Assembly: GCF_000227135.1 (NCBI RefSeq)
Contig: NC_018263.1
Span: 123,505-187,504, forward strand
DNA length: 64,000 nt
From: Leishmania donovani
Lineage: Eukaryota; Euglenozoa; Kinetoplastea; Trypanosomatida; Trypanosomatidae
Reading direction: 5' to 3'
Of this stretch, positions 21,372 to 31,593 are shown piece after piece (within the stretch, counting starts at the first letter, position 1; each line of letters starts with the position of its first letter). Position numbers and translations under genes: made by a program. The notes below the pieces were generated by a model. It made no database searches. It saw nothing but the letters and a program-made list of their open reading frames with translations, and was not told the origin of the DNA.

Positions 21372-24300
21372 GGAGATTCGCAAAGTACACGCGCGCGCAG
21401 ACACGCACACACACAAAGGGAAGGAAGAGAAACACGCTCAGCAGCAGCAGAAGTACCGTTCCACAGCAAGACAAAAAATGCGCAGATGAGGAAAGAGGGA
21501 TAAATGGCAGAAAAACACGAAAGATTACGGAGATGATAATAGCACAGGAGAGAGGGGAGGGGGTCACCACCAACCAAGCGAAGCCCGAAAGAGGCCAGCA
21601 AGGGGAAGAAAAGGGAGGAACACAAACGGAGACGCGCGGGAGTACAACAGAACAAAAAGAGTGGGAGGGAGACAAAACAGAAAAGCGCAAGGTTAGGGAG
21701 AGGAAGGGGATGCGAAACGAACACCTCTCAGCTTTCCGATGGTGGTTGCTCAAATGAAGCACGCCACCGAAAAAGGAGCTCAGAAAGCGCTAGCGTATAG
21801 TTATAATTTTCTTCCCGGTGATGTGGGAGATGGAAACGCAGCGATTTAGGGCGCAACGTCGTCAGAGAGAAGAAATGTGAAGGAGGGAGGGCAGTGAAAA
21901 GAAGGGAAGTAGTGAAGGGAGGAGGAGTTGTCGAAGAGTCTGAACAAGCTCTTACAGCCCCTACATCCCTGTGCAAGTGAAGCGCGCCAGCTCACCGTGG
22001 CCGGTCGCTCGGCGCGCCATACACCGAGACGGGTGTGCTTTGCTGACAACGAAGGTGCAAAGGCGTCTCCTATAGGCGTGCGATTCGTGATGTGGCCGCC
22101 GCCATCATGGGCGTGCGTGGCATCAGTGCAAGCACGCGGATCTTTTTGTAACTCTTTTGCTTTCCCTTTGCTAAAATGCGGCGTATGCCACCCGGCTCCA
22201 TATGACAGCAGTGAAACCTCGCTGAAACACACACACGCACCGAAGAAACAAGAGCGAGAGTGATATGCAACCAAGAAGCAGCACAGCGAATAAGGCAGTA
22301 ATAGAAAATGAAGCGCATTTGAAAGGGAAAAAAGAGTGGCAAACAGGAAGAAAACATACAAAACTGAACGAGGGGAAGTCAAGAGCGGGATGTACATTGC
22401 TGTGGTGGTCCACACGCGCGCACGCACAGATACGCGAAGGCGAGAGACGCAGACAAAGACTGCGGCGCGGCGACACACACACACAGTAAATGAAGAAATC
22501 TAAATGGAAAACAACAGAGGAAATCATATTAACGGCACTTTTGTTTTTTTTTTTACAAACAGAACGAAAGCCGACCAACACAGCAACAGGAGACAAGAAA
22601 AGAAAGCAAAACAAGAGGAAAAATAAACCGAGAGGAGAGCCAACACACCGGAGACAATAGCAGCAGACGGGTACTTCTCAACTCATGTTTTCCTTTGTTT
22701 TCGACATTCCAGGTTTGCGGGAGGAGGAGGGGGTGTATAACCGAATATGAATGCTGCTGCAAAGGAGGGAGAGACGACGATGAGCGGAGTTACATCGGAG
22801 TCCAAGCACCGCACCTAAAAAAAAAAACGAACGCCGCTGTCGCAGAATGTGGGTGGAGAAACATTTGGAGAGAAAAAAAAAACGGAAGGAAAAGGAGAAA
22901 AGGGGGGAGAGGGACCTTTTGACATGGCTTTGACCATGATGCCCGTGTGTTCTTTCGTTGCCGCTGTGCTGGCGGCGGTGATGTTTGTAGTGGTTTCGCG
23001 AGTCTTCTTTCTGTTCGTCTCCTCCACAAACTCCAAGATGGAGTCGCCGGCAAGGAAGCCGTGGAGAGACAAGCAAAGGAAAGAGAAATAAAGCCGTGCG
23101 GAGTGCGCGGGGCCCCACAACTGCCTGTAACTGTTCTCCCGTTAATCTGCCCATCCCTTGGAGTACAACGGGACACAAGTGTATCGCTTTCTGCTTTCAC
23201 CTTTCCCCTCTACTCCGCTTGGTTCGTTATCATGCATACTAGCACGAAGCGAAATGGCGGAAAAGATTGACCGTTTCTTTAGGAGTCAGCTCCCGAAAAT
23301 ACTGCTGCACCCACACGCACGCATGCACGCACACATGTCGGAAGACTACAAACGTATAAGAAAATGGCTGGCATAATATATCGTTAGCGTCGGTGTGTCT
23401 TTTAGCAAAGTCATCTTATTTCCTGAGGTGTGTGCACGGAATGGCCTTACCAAACGAGCACTTTACCTCTTCAGCGCGGTCAGCAACAAGGCTACATCCT
23501 ACCCCTCCCGCCCTCACCCACCATACACACCCTCGGTAGAGCACAGCAGAGGTAGTGGAGCGCCACGAATTCCCTTTTTCTGTCACGCCCACACAGTCAC
23601 ACTAAAGCAAACACACAGAGAAGCGGGAGAAAGCGAACAAACGCGTCAACGTATCAGTCTGCAGCCAGAAAAGTAAAAAAAAAGGGAAAGACAACAATCA
23701 GCCAGCGGAAAAATGGTTCGAAAAAAAAAAAGAGAAAGCCAACACACGCACGCACACACAGACACACGGTAACACGTACACAGAGAAGGGGAGAAAAGGC
23801 AAGGAAACATGCAAACAAGAAGTTATAGAGGGGCTTTGAACTGCGGAAAGAAACGAGAGGGGAAGTGGGAAAACGATAAAGCACATTAAATGACATCAGA
23901 ACGTCGAAGAGAGGGAGAAAAAAAAAGAGAGAAACAGATAAGTGTGGGTGTGGCTGCTGTTTGACCACTTCAGCCAGATTACGAAGAAATGAGTGGAGGC
24001 GCAGCGGGCTCTCTCACATCCCTTGATGCGCATATTTCTACGAATTTTTTGGAGGTTGCTGTGAAGCTTTGACGGCGCCGCTGTCCTAATCAACGCCCAT
24101 GTGCCGTGACTTCCCCTCCCCGACCCTTACCTCAGCCCTCCACCACCTTGCCACCATTGCGAGTTGGAGCAACAACGAAAGCCTCACCGCTGCAGCGACC
24201 TCACCCTCCTTGCAGCGGCTCCCGAGAGCACCACACCTTTCTCATCCCGCTCGGAGCTCCCATTCTCTGGACACCTCTCCCAGAGCCATTGCTCCCCTGC

Positions 24301-24834
24301 AACATGTTTGACAGCTGCATCAGGAAAATGAGGAAAGAGACACTCTTGTTTCGTGCGTGTGTGCGTGTGCGAGGAGGGGGCAAGCAAGGTCCATCACACA
24401 CCAAGGAAGGGGCGAGCAAACCCGTACGCCGATCGCAAAGAGCAGCGTTTCGTCTGTAAGAGGGAAAGGGGGATTGAATGATAGTTGCCAGATAAGAAGT
24501 AACTCTAGGAGACAAGCAAGCGAGGGAGCAGAACCACAACCTTTAAAATGGGAGGTGTAAGTCGTGACTCGTCGAGAACGGAGAAGAGGCGAAGAGAGAC
24601 CAAGCGAGGAAGCCTATCCAAAAGAAAAAAGAAACAGAAAGAAACCTCCTCCTAAGCCAACAAAAAAAAAGACATTCACATCTACACGTGAGGGACAAGA
24701 ATAAAAGGACGCGGCAGAGGCAGACACACGCGCGAGGATCAAACAAAGTAGAAAACAAGATCACCACACCCTTTGTTGTCGTCTGCCGTGGCCGCCCTGG
24801 CTCGCCACGTACGTGCAGGGGGCGGGCAGCGGCT
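21372..24834. other. Large intergenic region, 3.5 kb
   Basis: No supported gene despite its length. It is strongly purine-rich on the plus strand (21540-21720, 22840-22920, 23870-23940), so pyrimidine-rich in the minus-strand transcript, fitting a long 3' UTR for the mitochondrial carrier plus splice signals for the TPR-DnaJ gene. A GC-richer island at about 24070-24310 stands out and is listed separately. ORFs up to 212 codons are Phe/Leu/Ser/Cys-rich tract readings. Confidence 0.55.
24070..24310. repeat. GC-richer island in the carrier 3' region, possible degenerate retroposon remnant
   Basis: About 240 bases differ in composition from the purine-rich DNA on both sides: balanced, GC-richer, without simple repeats. 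In Leishmania, short degenerate retroposons (SIDER elements) are common in 3' UTRs and look like this. I cannot match it to a SIDER consensus from the sequence alone, and no second copy is obvious in the window. Alternatively it is an ordinary conserved UTR segment. Confidence 0.2.
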
Positions 24835-27102
24835 CTAGGCGGTGTCACCGCGGGACAGCATCGACTTTGACACCGCAAACGATGGAAGGAACAGCATCTC
24901 GCGCAGCATATCGTTGCGCGTCGCCGCGATCACATCTCGACACCAGTCGTTCACTGCGAACGAGATACCAAACGTAAGGCTACTCACCGTGAAAGAGAAG
25001 GGCATCTTGCGGTAGAGGAAGGCAACCGTTTTAGGGCTTTTGAGCAGCGATTGCACGGAGCTCGTGCCCAACTGCGCGTACACGACACGCTCCGCCTGGC
25101 GATTACGTTTCATGACGTTCAGTGGGTACGTTATCACGGAGCCAGCCAGCCCCGACGTCGCGCCAGCAGCCATATACTGCAAAAAGGTATGGCATCCGAA
25201 TCGCTCCTTCAAGTAGTCATATAAGGCGAACCCGATGCCGCCGAGAACACCCACGCCCATCATGGAAAAGTAGCAGCCTTTCCAAAGTGAACCGATGCCG
25301 TGACGTCGAGCCATGGCGCGCAGCAGCCAGAAATATGACTGAAAGCTGGGAACGGCGTTCACAGCGACACGCGTACGCAGAAGATCGAGTGGGTACACGA
25401 TCGTCGTCCCAAGCGACGCGGCGGCAGCGCCGGCGGCGAAGTTGGTGTAAGGTGTGGCCACATGCGAGTACATTAACCGTTCCGCCAATAACTGAAACAT
25501 ATCGAAGAAGCAGTACGTTAAGGCACCGTACGGTACCACGCGCAGCATTGTGACGTGGCCCGACGTCCACATGTTCGGACTCTGCTTGACGACTTGGTAC
25601 AGCAGCTGCGCTCCCTTCTTTGCCGAGGTTTTCTCGGTCATGCCCACTTGATACAGAATTTTGAGCCGGTCAAAAGGCAAGGAAAAGAACTTGGCCGTGG
25701 CGGCAGCCACCCCGCCGCAGAGGAATGCCTCCGGCAGCGTGACAATGTTGTGGCGCGACGAGTACACGACCGTCGTCTCGTAGTAGTTGCGTGTGCGTCG
25801 CTTTACAAGATCATTCACAGTGAAGCTCGTCGCGGTGGCAATGGGACCTTTGATCCAGTTCATGGCAAGGCCCTTGTAGAGCCCCTGACGAATCCCTTCC
25901 TCCCGATACACCGTTCGTAATGCGTCGATGACACTCGAGTAGCGCCGTGGGGTGACCTGCATGCGCCGCCGCACAATATCCAGCGGGTATGTCGCCGACT
26001 GCGCGAGCAAGCCTGCAAATCCGCCAGCTACCAGTCGCTGATATGTTGGGATGTCCTTGTCAGACTTCAGGTTAGACACTTTTACAATGTAGTGCTTAAG
26101 CGTCTCAAAGCACGCAAAGCTGCAGCCCGCGTAGGGCACAATGCCCACAAGCGTAGGGAAAAGGCCGCCGTAGAGGGAGAGAAAGCCTTGCTTAGATGTG
26201 GCTTCTTTGAAAGCAGCGCTATAGCTAGGAAAGCGCCGCTTGCCGGAGCTGCTACGCGCTGCAAATCGGGCACGCATGAGGTCCAGCGGGTAGGTACAGG
26301 TAGTCGAAGTGGCCCCTGCCAGCGAGCCGCTAATAAACCGCAGCGTCACCGCCCGCGCCTCGTCGGACGAGCCGTCTGGATTGCTGCGACCGAACATGAA
26401 GCGCAGCTTGCTGTGGTAGAAGTCGAACGAAGCATAGGTGATAGCCGCGTATGGAACGACACGGAGCATCGTCGCGCCATTGCCGATCCACAAGCCAGTA
26501 ATGCCAAACTTTTGCACTGTCTCCACGCCGAGGTAGACAGCCTCGCGCAGGCTAAAGTGACGTGTCGGTTCCACCTGGAAAATGATCTTGACACGGTCAC
26601 CAGGCGCGATGACAGTCTTGCTCACAGCGCCAGCGATGCCGCCGGCAGCGAAACTCTCGATGAACCGAATTACTTCCTTAGTGAATGAACGCGGCGCGTT
26701 TGTATTACTTGTGCCTTCGTACCCGTGCTTCACGACGAGGACGCTGTACTCGCCGGAGCGGTCGAAATCCAAAAGCTCCTCACCCAGGGACGAAAAAGCG
26801 TGACGATTCTCGTGGCAGAAGAGCGACCACTGAGGCTCCGTGAGGCCGCCGACGCCGTCTGTGTCGTATCGGAGAACGAGAGCATGCAGTTCGGCGACAG
26901 AGAGACCGCACAAAGGGGTCACCTTGTCCACAATGGTGTGCACTGGAATTACGAGGATTTCCTCTCCCGAGCTAGATGCAGAGAGGTCATCAGCGGTATC
27001 CGGCATCGCGCTGCTAAATGAGGCATTCGAGGGTGATGCAAGCGAGTTGCCAGTTGCTTCAGTAGCAGGTGTCGAAACGGACGATGAGGTTGTCGACAGC
27101 AT
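24835..27102 (-). CDS. Double-length mitochondrial carrier-family protein with six carrier repeats, 755 aa
   Basis: ATG at 27100-27102; eleven more upstream codons reach only a GTG. Residues 1-140 are soluble, Ser-rich, with a degenerate EF-hand-like loop (DTDGVGGLTEPQ, 80-91). Six repeats of about 85-100 residues follow, each with a Px[D/E]xx[K/R]-type signature: PGDRVK (~168), PLDLMR (~272), PLDIVR (~373), PFDRLK (~476), PLDLLR (~571) and a weaker PLNVMK (~660). Normal carriers have three repeats and ~300 residues, so this is a tandem fusion of two carrier units (12 predicted membrane helices). The first unit resembles CoA/adenine-nucleotide-type carriers (CTYPLDLMRARFA, FEGIR-like motifs). 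Substrate unknown. Inner mitochondrial membrane location is expected from family. Confidence 0.93.
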   Translation of the reverse strand: MLSTTSSSVSTPATEATGNSLASPSNASFSSAMPDTADDLSASSSGEEILVIPVHTIVDKVTPLCGLSVAELHALVLRYDTDGVGGLTEPQWSLFCHENRHAFSSLGEELLDFDRSGEYSVLVVKHGYEGTSNTNAPRSFTKEVIRFIESFAAGGIAGAVSKTVIAPGDRVKIIFQVEPTRHFSLREAVYLGVETVQKFGITGLWIGNGATMLRVVPYAAITYASFDFYHSKLRFMFGRSNPDGSSDEARAVTLRFISGSLAGATSTTCTYPLDLMRARFAARSSSGKRRFPSYSAAFKEATSKQGFLSLYGGLFPTLVGIVPYAGCSFACFETLKHYIVKVSNLKSDKDIPTYQRLVAGGFAGLLAQSATYPLDIVRRRMQVTPRRYSSVIDALRTVYREEGIRQGLYKGLAMNWIKGPIATATSFTVNDLVKRRTRNYYETTVVYSSRHNIVTLPEAFLCGGVAAATAKFFSLPFDRLKILYQVGMTEKTSAKKGAQLLYQVVKQSPNMWTSGHVTMLRVVPYGALTYCFFDMFQLLAERLMYSHVATPYTNFAAGAAAASLGTTIVYPLDLLRTRVAVNAVPSFQSYFWLLRAMARRHGIGSLWKGCYFSMMGVGVLGGIGFALYDYLKERFGCHTFLQYMAAGATSGLAGSVITYPLNVMKRNRQAERVVYAQLGTSSVQSLLKSPKTVAFLYRKMPFSFTVSSLTFGISFAVNDWCRDVIAATRNDMLREMLFLPSFAVSKSMLSRGDTA

Positions 27103-27846
27103 GAGCGTGCGCTCCTCGAACAAGGCAGAGAGCACACCTTTACAAAGCGCGTGGAAGAAGCAGGGAAGAGTCGAACTCGCTCTCTACCACCTCTAGAACA
27201 AGAGTCAAGATGCACGACAGAGGCGAAGAAAGGAGTAGGGAGCCAAACAAATAAAGTACAAAAATCAAATTGGGCAAGCGTAAGAGTATGAAGACAGACA
27301 CAACAAAAATATAGCGTTGAGGCGGACAATTCGAGAACGAAAAAAATACTCAGCACGCGATGCCTGCGCTTGTCAAAATTAATGACTGGAATATGCAACG
27401 CGGGTGTGTGACCTGTGCGACCTAGTCGTACACCGCTGCAAGATTAATAAAAAGAGGCACAAGATACTCACATACAGGAAAGGGGGAGAGGCAGAGGGGG
27501 GAGAAGAGATGTCGTGAAGTTAGCGGAAGTGATCAGTAGGGAGGATATGTATCGGCGCACGCGCGAGTCGCGAAGTTGTGCGTCGTCCCCAAGAAGTCAT
27601 CGACCTGACAGAAGGCGCCTCGGAGAGGCTGTGATGCCTTGATGAAAACCCCTCGCAAAGTGGAAACTGCTGAAGCCAAAGACGGTGGTTGCGATTTTGT
27701 GCTGAGCTTTCAGAAAGCTATACATAAAATCCAACGCTCCCAACGGAGGATGTCGGAGGCTCCAAGAAAGTAAAAAGCTGTCCAATTTCACGATGCACCA
27801 ACAGATGGTGCGCTGGAGCACAAGTGAAGCAATGGGGACCTCTACC
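27103..27846. other. Intergenic region between the carrier and the GAF-like gene
   Basis: About 740 bases, no gene seen. It is AT-richer than intergenic DNA further left (e.g. 27240-27460). It should contain the carrier's splice acceptor and the 3' UTR of the 27847-29181 gene. Confidence 0.55.
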
Positions 27847-29181
27847 TCAGTGTAGACGCTCGAGACTATCCATGTAAGCGTCTAGTTCCGATTTCATGGC
27901 GCCATATTCACGCTTGTAGTCCCATGCATCCAATTCATACAGACGCAGCCTATCGGCTGTGGCAGCAAGCTCACGGCGTGTGGCAGCCAGTTCGCTTCTT
28001 GCTACTTTCAAGTCCTGCTGGGTACCGCGGTCCAACTCTAGCAGGTCAACATTGTCCAGCATATTTTTCTTCCAGCACGATTGCAAATTTTCAACGTAAG
28101 CTTTGATTTCCAGCAGCGATGGCATATGTGTCACACCAGGAGCAAACGGTTTCGTATTGTGTGTCGGTCGACTCTCGCGGTGAATTAGAATCTCTGGAGC
28201 ACGCGCGCTGATCTTCCGCGACAGCTGAGAAACCGCTCGTGCCGCATACTCCGGGTTCTCGGATGCCTGCTTTCCCGTCTCCCCACGCATTGGCACCATG
28301 CCACGCTCTATGGGAGGCAATACTACAGGGCAGTGCGGCTCAAACGGCGCAATAATGAGCTGCGTTGACGGGTCGTAAAATGTCTCAAGGAAGTTGATCT
28401 GCGGAATACGGGACATTAGCTCGCCGCAGAAGAGCGAAGCAAAGTAGAGTGTATATTCGTCGCTTTCACTAAACGGAAAAAAAACATGCTCCCTTCGCTC
28501 CACGTGAATTGTTGCGATAGGCTCGCCAGGTCCGCCTTCAGGGAGGAGTTTGTGAACTGGAAATATTAGAACGGCGCTCTTTCTCCCAACTTCGTCCACG
28601 TTGCGGTTCAACGCAATGGAGCTGCCGAGAACCTCAGCATCTGCGCTGCCAAGGCATCTATGATGAACCTGTGGAGGTGGAAAAGCCAACTTTCGCGACA
28701 CGTTCGCGATCGAAAACATATCAACACCACGCTTCACAAAAATATGGCCGTGTGAACCACGAAGCAGACGCGTGGTCCCTTCCAGCAGGTTGTAAAGCGA
28801 GCAGCAAACCGATTGCGAGATCTCGGAAGACACGAAAACCTTTGGATCTCCCATTTTCTTACATGTAGCAGAGAAAGTGCGGCACCCTCGTATTTGCTTC
28901 CGCGTTGCCGTCAAAGGTGTGAGAGACTTTGATAGCTGCAACTTGGAGGGGCCTCGTCTACCCCCGCCTCCAATGCCCTCGGCGTCGTCGATGTTCCGTG
29001 AAAAAGGAGACAGAACTGGGCCAGATTGTGATTCCTGATCGATGCGAGACAATTCGCCTGCCGCCACGCGCAGGCGATTTGTAAGTGGTTCCAGCTCATC
29101 CGCGCGCAAGCTTCCATTTGCTGCGAGTAGCCGATCAATTATATTTGCCACCAGGCAAATTTCCTCCTTGATATTCTCCAT
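27847..29181 (-). CDS. Possible GAF-domain protein with C-terminal coiled coil, 444 aa, conserved hypothetical
   Basis: I start at ATG 29179-29181 (MENIKEEICLVANIIDRLLA); upstream in-frame sequence is Lys/Phe/Cys-rich and looks untranslated. Residues 1-45 form a helix. Residues ~115-275 alternate strands and helices (CSLYNLLEGTTRLLRGSHGHIFV ... AVLIFPVHKLL ... IATIHVERREHVFFPFSESD ... FASLFCGELM), a pattern like a GAF domain: an exposed sensory or dimerisation fold, often binding small ligands. I give that as inference. The last ~90 residues are a clear coiled coil (LARSELAATRRELAATADRL-type heptads). Third positions are noticeably less GC-rich than in genes left of 27 kb. No membrane segment or catalytic motif seen. 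Confidence 0.8.
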   Translation of the reverse strand: MENIKEEICLVANIIDRLLAANGSLRADELEPLTNRLRVAAGELSRIDQESQSGPVLSPFSRNIDDAEGIGGGGRRGPSKLQLSKSLTPLTATRKQIRGCRTFSATCKKMGDPKVFVSSEISQSVCCSLYNLLEGTTRLLRGSHGHIFVKRGVDMFSIANVSRKLAFPPPQVHHRCLGSADAEVLGSSIALNRNVDEVGRKSAVLIFPVHKLLPEGGPGEPIATIHVERREHVFFPFSESDEYTLYFASLFCGELMSRIPQINFLETFYDPSTQLIIAPFEPHCPVVLPPIERGMVPMRGETGKQASENPEYAARAVSQLSRKISARAPEILIHRESRPTHNTKPFAPGVTHMPSLLEIKAYVENLQSCWKKNMLDNVDLLELDRGTQQDLKVARSELAATRRELAATADRLRLYELDAWDYKREYGAMKSELDAYMDSLERLH

Positions 29182-30099
29182 TCCACTGTATTTTTGTTTC
29201 TGCGCGGAACACGTCAGGAAGAGTGAATGCTCCTGTTTTGCCGTGACGGAGCAACGTTGAGAGTGGTTCTTTTCGCGGTGCCTTGCAAGCAAAAGGAAAC
29301 AAAAACGCGAGATTTGAAGTAAGTCAACTTTTTTTGTTGGCACACGTCATGCACTGTGTTCCCTGGCGAACAGCATCAGCAACATTTTTTCGTGTTTTTA
29401 CTGCTTGGAGTCATTGCCTCTTTTTTTCGCTTTCTTGCGAAGCGAAAAAAGCGCAACAAAATACATTTCAACGACTTGGTTGTTGCCAGAATAAGTGCGC
29501 ATCTGGTGTCTTCATGAATGAATAGGAGACACAGATAATCATCACCGCAGACAACCAGTACTACATAGATCGGAAGTTGCTACTTCATGTAAAGCAAAAC
29601 AGCTTGATTACTACAAACTCCGGCAGCTCGCGAGCATTTCGGACGACACGAAACCTCGCACATCAACGACAACAGGAATCGGAATACACAGACCTCTTTC
29701 TTCAAATCCCTTGCAACGTGAAGCAAAAGTCTCAAATCGCATTGTTGTGATAAAATGGTGATGCGCGCTGCCTCCTATCAACTCAACTCTCTACTTGTAC
29801 TCCCATGGAGGAAAAAGCCGGTGATATAACATGAGAACAAGAAAGGGGGAAAGCCCACACTCACAGAACATAGGGCCAGTATATAGAGAGCACTCGCTGT
29901 GCTGAGCTGGTGCATGAAAACATGTATATATAAAGTGGTCGACGAACAACAGAGCTTCATATCTTCAAGCCTTCAAGCCAAGCAATGAAATCAAAACAGG
30001 GAAACGTAATTAGCGATTTCGCACAGAACGACACAACAGCGAAACACCAAAGGCAACGAACAGTTAAAAAAGGTGTTCAGCCAAGCAGAACAATATGAT
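29182..30099. other. Intergenic region, AT-rich, with a perfect hairpin
   Basis: No gene. AT-rich compared with regions to the left. It holds the PP2C 3' UTR and splice signals of the GAF-like gene. A perfect 11-bp inverted repeat lies at 29422-29450: TTTTTTCGCTT, seven-base loop, AAGCGAAAAAA. Confidence 0.55.
29422..29450. repeat. 11-bp perfect inverted repeat (hairpin)
   Basis: Arms at 29422-29432 and 29440-29450 are exact reverse complements with a seven-base loop (TCTTGCG). It lies about 650 bases past the PP2C stop on the minus strand, so it could be a 3' UTR or intergenic stem-loop. It looks like a bacterial terminator but has no such meaning in a trypanosomatid. Confidence 0.7.
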
Positions 30100-30996
30100 T
30101 TAGCACTTGAAAAATGGCGGCTTGAATTCGACCACGATGATAGTCATGTTGTCGGTACCGGCCTTCACCGAGTTCGATTGGGCGAGGCAGCGATCAAGAA
30201 CCTGCTCACAGACAAGGCTAATGTCTACGGCAACAGGGTGCCCGTTCTTGTCAATGTCATTGTTTTGAATCAATGTTTTCACAAGTTCGCAGCATTCTTC
30301 ATTGGACAGCACATCCCATATGCCATCGCATCCGATTACTATGAACTCATCGTCACTTCGTGACGGTGTTACCGTGATATCGGGACAGGCAGTGACGGCC
30401 TGATCCACCCAACTCTTCGCAGCGCAAGATTTGAAGTCGACATCGCCCAAGGCCCGACTGACAGCCAGCGTCATGTTGACCCGACCATTTTCTACATGGC
30501 ACCCAGCAGCAACGATTCTCGCCTCCTCGGCAGGGACCGAAGGCTTGTGGTCTACACTGAGGGGAACAGCCTTGCCACCGCGATATAGCACGGCGCGGCT
30601 ATCACCAGCGTTTGCGCAAAAGATTTGCTGATTGGACAAATAAACACAGTTTGCCGTGGTGCCGCTGGACACAAACTTCTTGCAAATTTGCTTGTCGACT
30701 TCTTGGAAAGAAACCTCAAACGCCTTCGCGACGTCATCCTTGTATATAGCAATATTCTTGAGCAACTCATCTAGCATGTGTGCCCTACAGTAGCGTGACG
30801 CCTCATCTGATTGATGGCCGTCAAAAACGCCGAAAAAAGCCTGGTCCTTGTTACCATTTAGATTCAGCTGCGCTACATGAGCGTCCTCCATAGACTTTCT
30901 CCACCCCTGCATACTGCAGCACCCCACTCGCAGGTGTGACGTCTCGAACACAGTCGAGAATTTCTGAGTCTCCGGCTTCGCGAGCATATCACCCAT
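30100..30996 (-). CDS. PP2C/PPM-family serine/threonine phosphatase, 298 aa
   Basis: ATG at 30994-30996; the frame extends 13 codons only to a TTG. Mg/Mn-dependent phosphatase. Visible motifs in order: RVGCCSMQGWRKSMEDAHVA, metal-binding FGVFDGHQ (the usual GG after DGH is QS here), TANCVYL, CANAGDSRAVL, VSRALGDVDFK, VIGCDGIWDVLS and GTDNMTIIVVEF, so all three key Asp residues are present. The N-terminus MGDMLAKPETQK closely parallels the start of mammalian PPM1A/B (MGAFLDKP), which are N-myristoylated, so Gly2 may be acylated here. Length matches the bare catalytic domain. Third positions are moderately AT-enriched. Target substrates are unknown. Confidence 0.94.
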   Translation of the reverse strand: MGDMLAKPETQKFSTVFETSHLRVGCCSMQGWRKSMEDAHVAQLNLNGNKDQAFFGVFDGHQSDEASRYCRAHMLDELLKNIAIYKDDVAKAFEVSFQEVDKQICKKFVSSGTTANCVYLSNQQIFCANAGDSRAVLYRGGKAVPLSVDHKPSVPAEEARIVAAGCHVENGRVNMTLAVSRALGDVDFKSCAAKSWVDQAVTACPDITVTPSRSDDEFIVIGCDGIWDVLSNEECCELVKTLIQNNDIDKNGHPVAVDISLVCEQVLDRCLAQSNSVKAGTDNMTIIVVEFKPPFFKC

Positions 30997-31159
30997 TTTT
31001 TGCTGTCGGTAAAGAGCGAGTACTGATTGTGTCAAGGCTGCGTGTCAGGTGGATATACAAGAAGTGACACACACCCACCTATACTTGCAAGTGTGATCAG
31101 GCCGATATACAAAGGGGTGGTAACAAAGAGAGCAAAAGCGAGGCAGCCAGTAAGAGCGA

Positions 31160-31191
<32 letters not shown>

Positions 31192-31593
31192 CATGGAAAG
31201 CACATTTGGGGGAACGAAAAGAAAGAGACCGCACAGCGCAGAACGGACTGGTGGTAATTTCATGCTTTTTCAACAGAACAGTTTTTTTTTACAGTGGAAT
31301 CTAGCCGAAAGTCTCACTCGGGATAACAAACGGCGAATCAGGGCTTACAACCCGACATTCACAGCGACAAAGTCCTCCAGACAATAGTAGCTACAGCAGC
31401 GCTACCACGATAGAGGAGAAAGCAACAACAAAAAACAAAAGCAACTCACTGCCTCAATAATCCAGTATGTCCGTGCTGCCGAGAAAGAAACCTATACCAT
31501 TCAACAAACATACCGGTAAGCAGTCTACAGGCAGGAACTTACTTGGAAAGATTCAGTGAGAATACCGAAATAGAAGCAGTCGAAGAACCTTAA
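30997..31593. other. Intergenic region with a (TA)n microsatellite
   Basis: About 600 bases with no gene. A (AT)n run spans 31162-31190. It should contain PP2C splice signals and the 3' UTR of SmD3. Confidence 0.6.
31162..31190. repeat. (AT)n microsatellite
   Basis: Uninterrupted AT dinucleotides for about 29 bases, seen directly. Length is likely to vary among strains. Confidence 0.95.
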
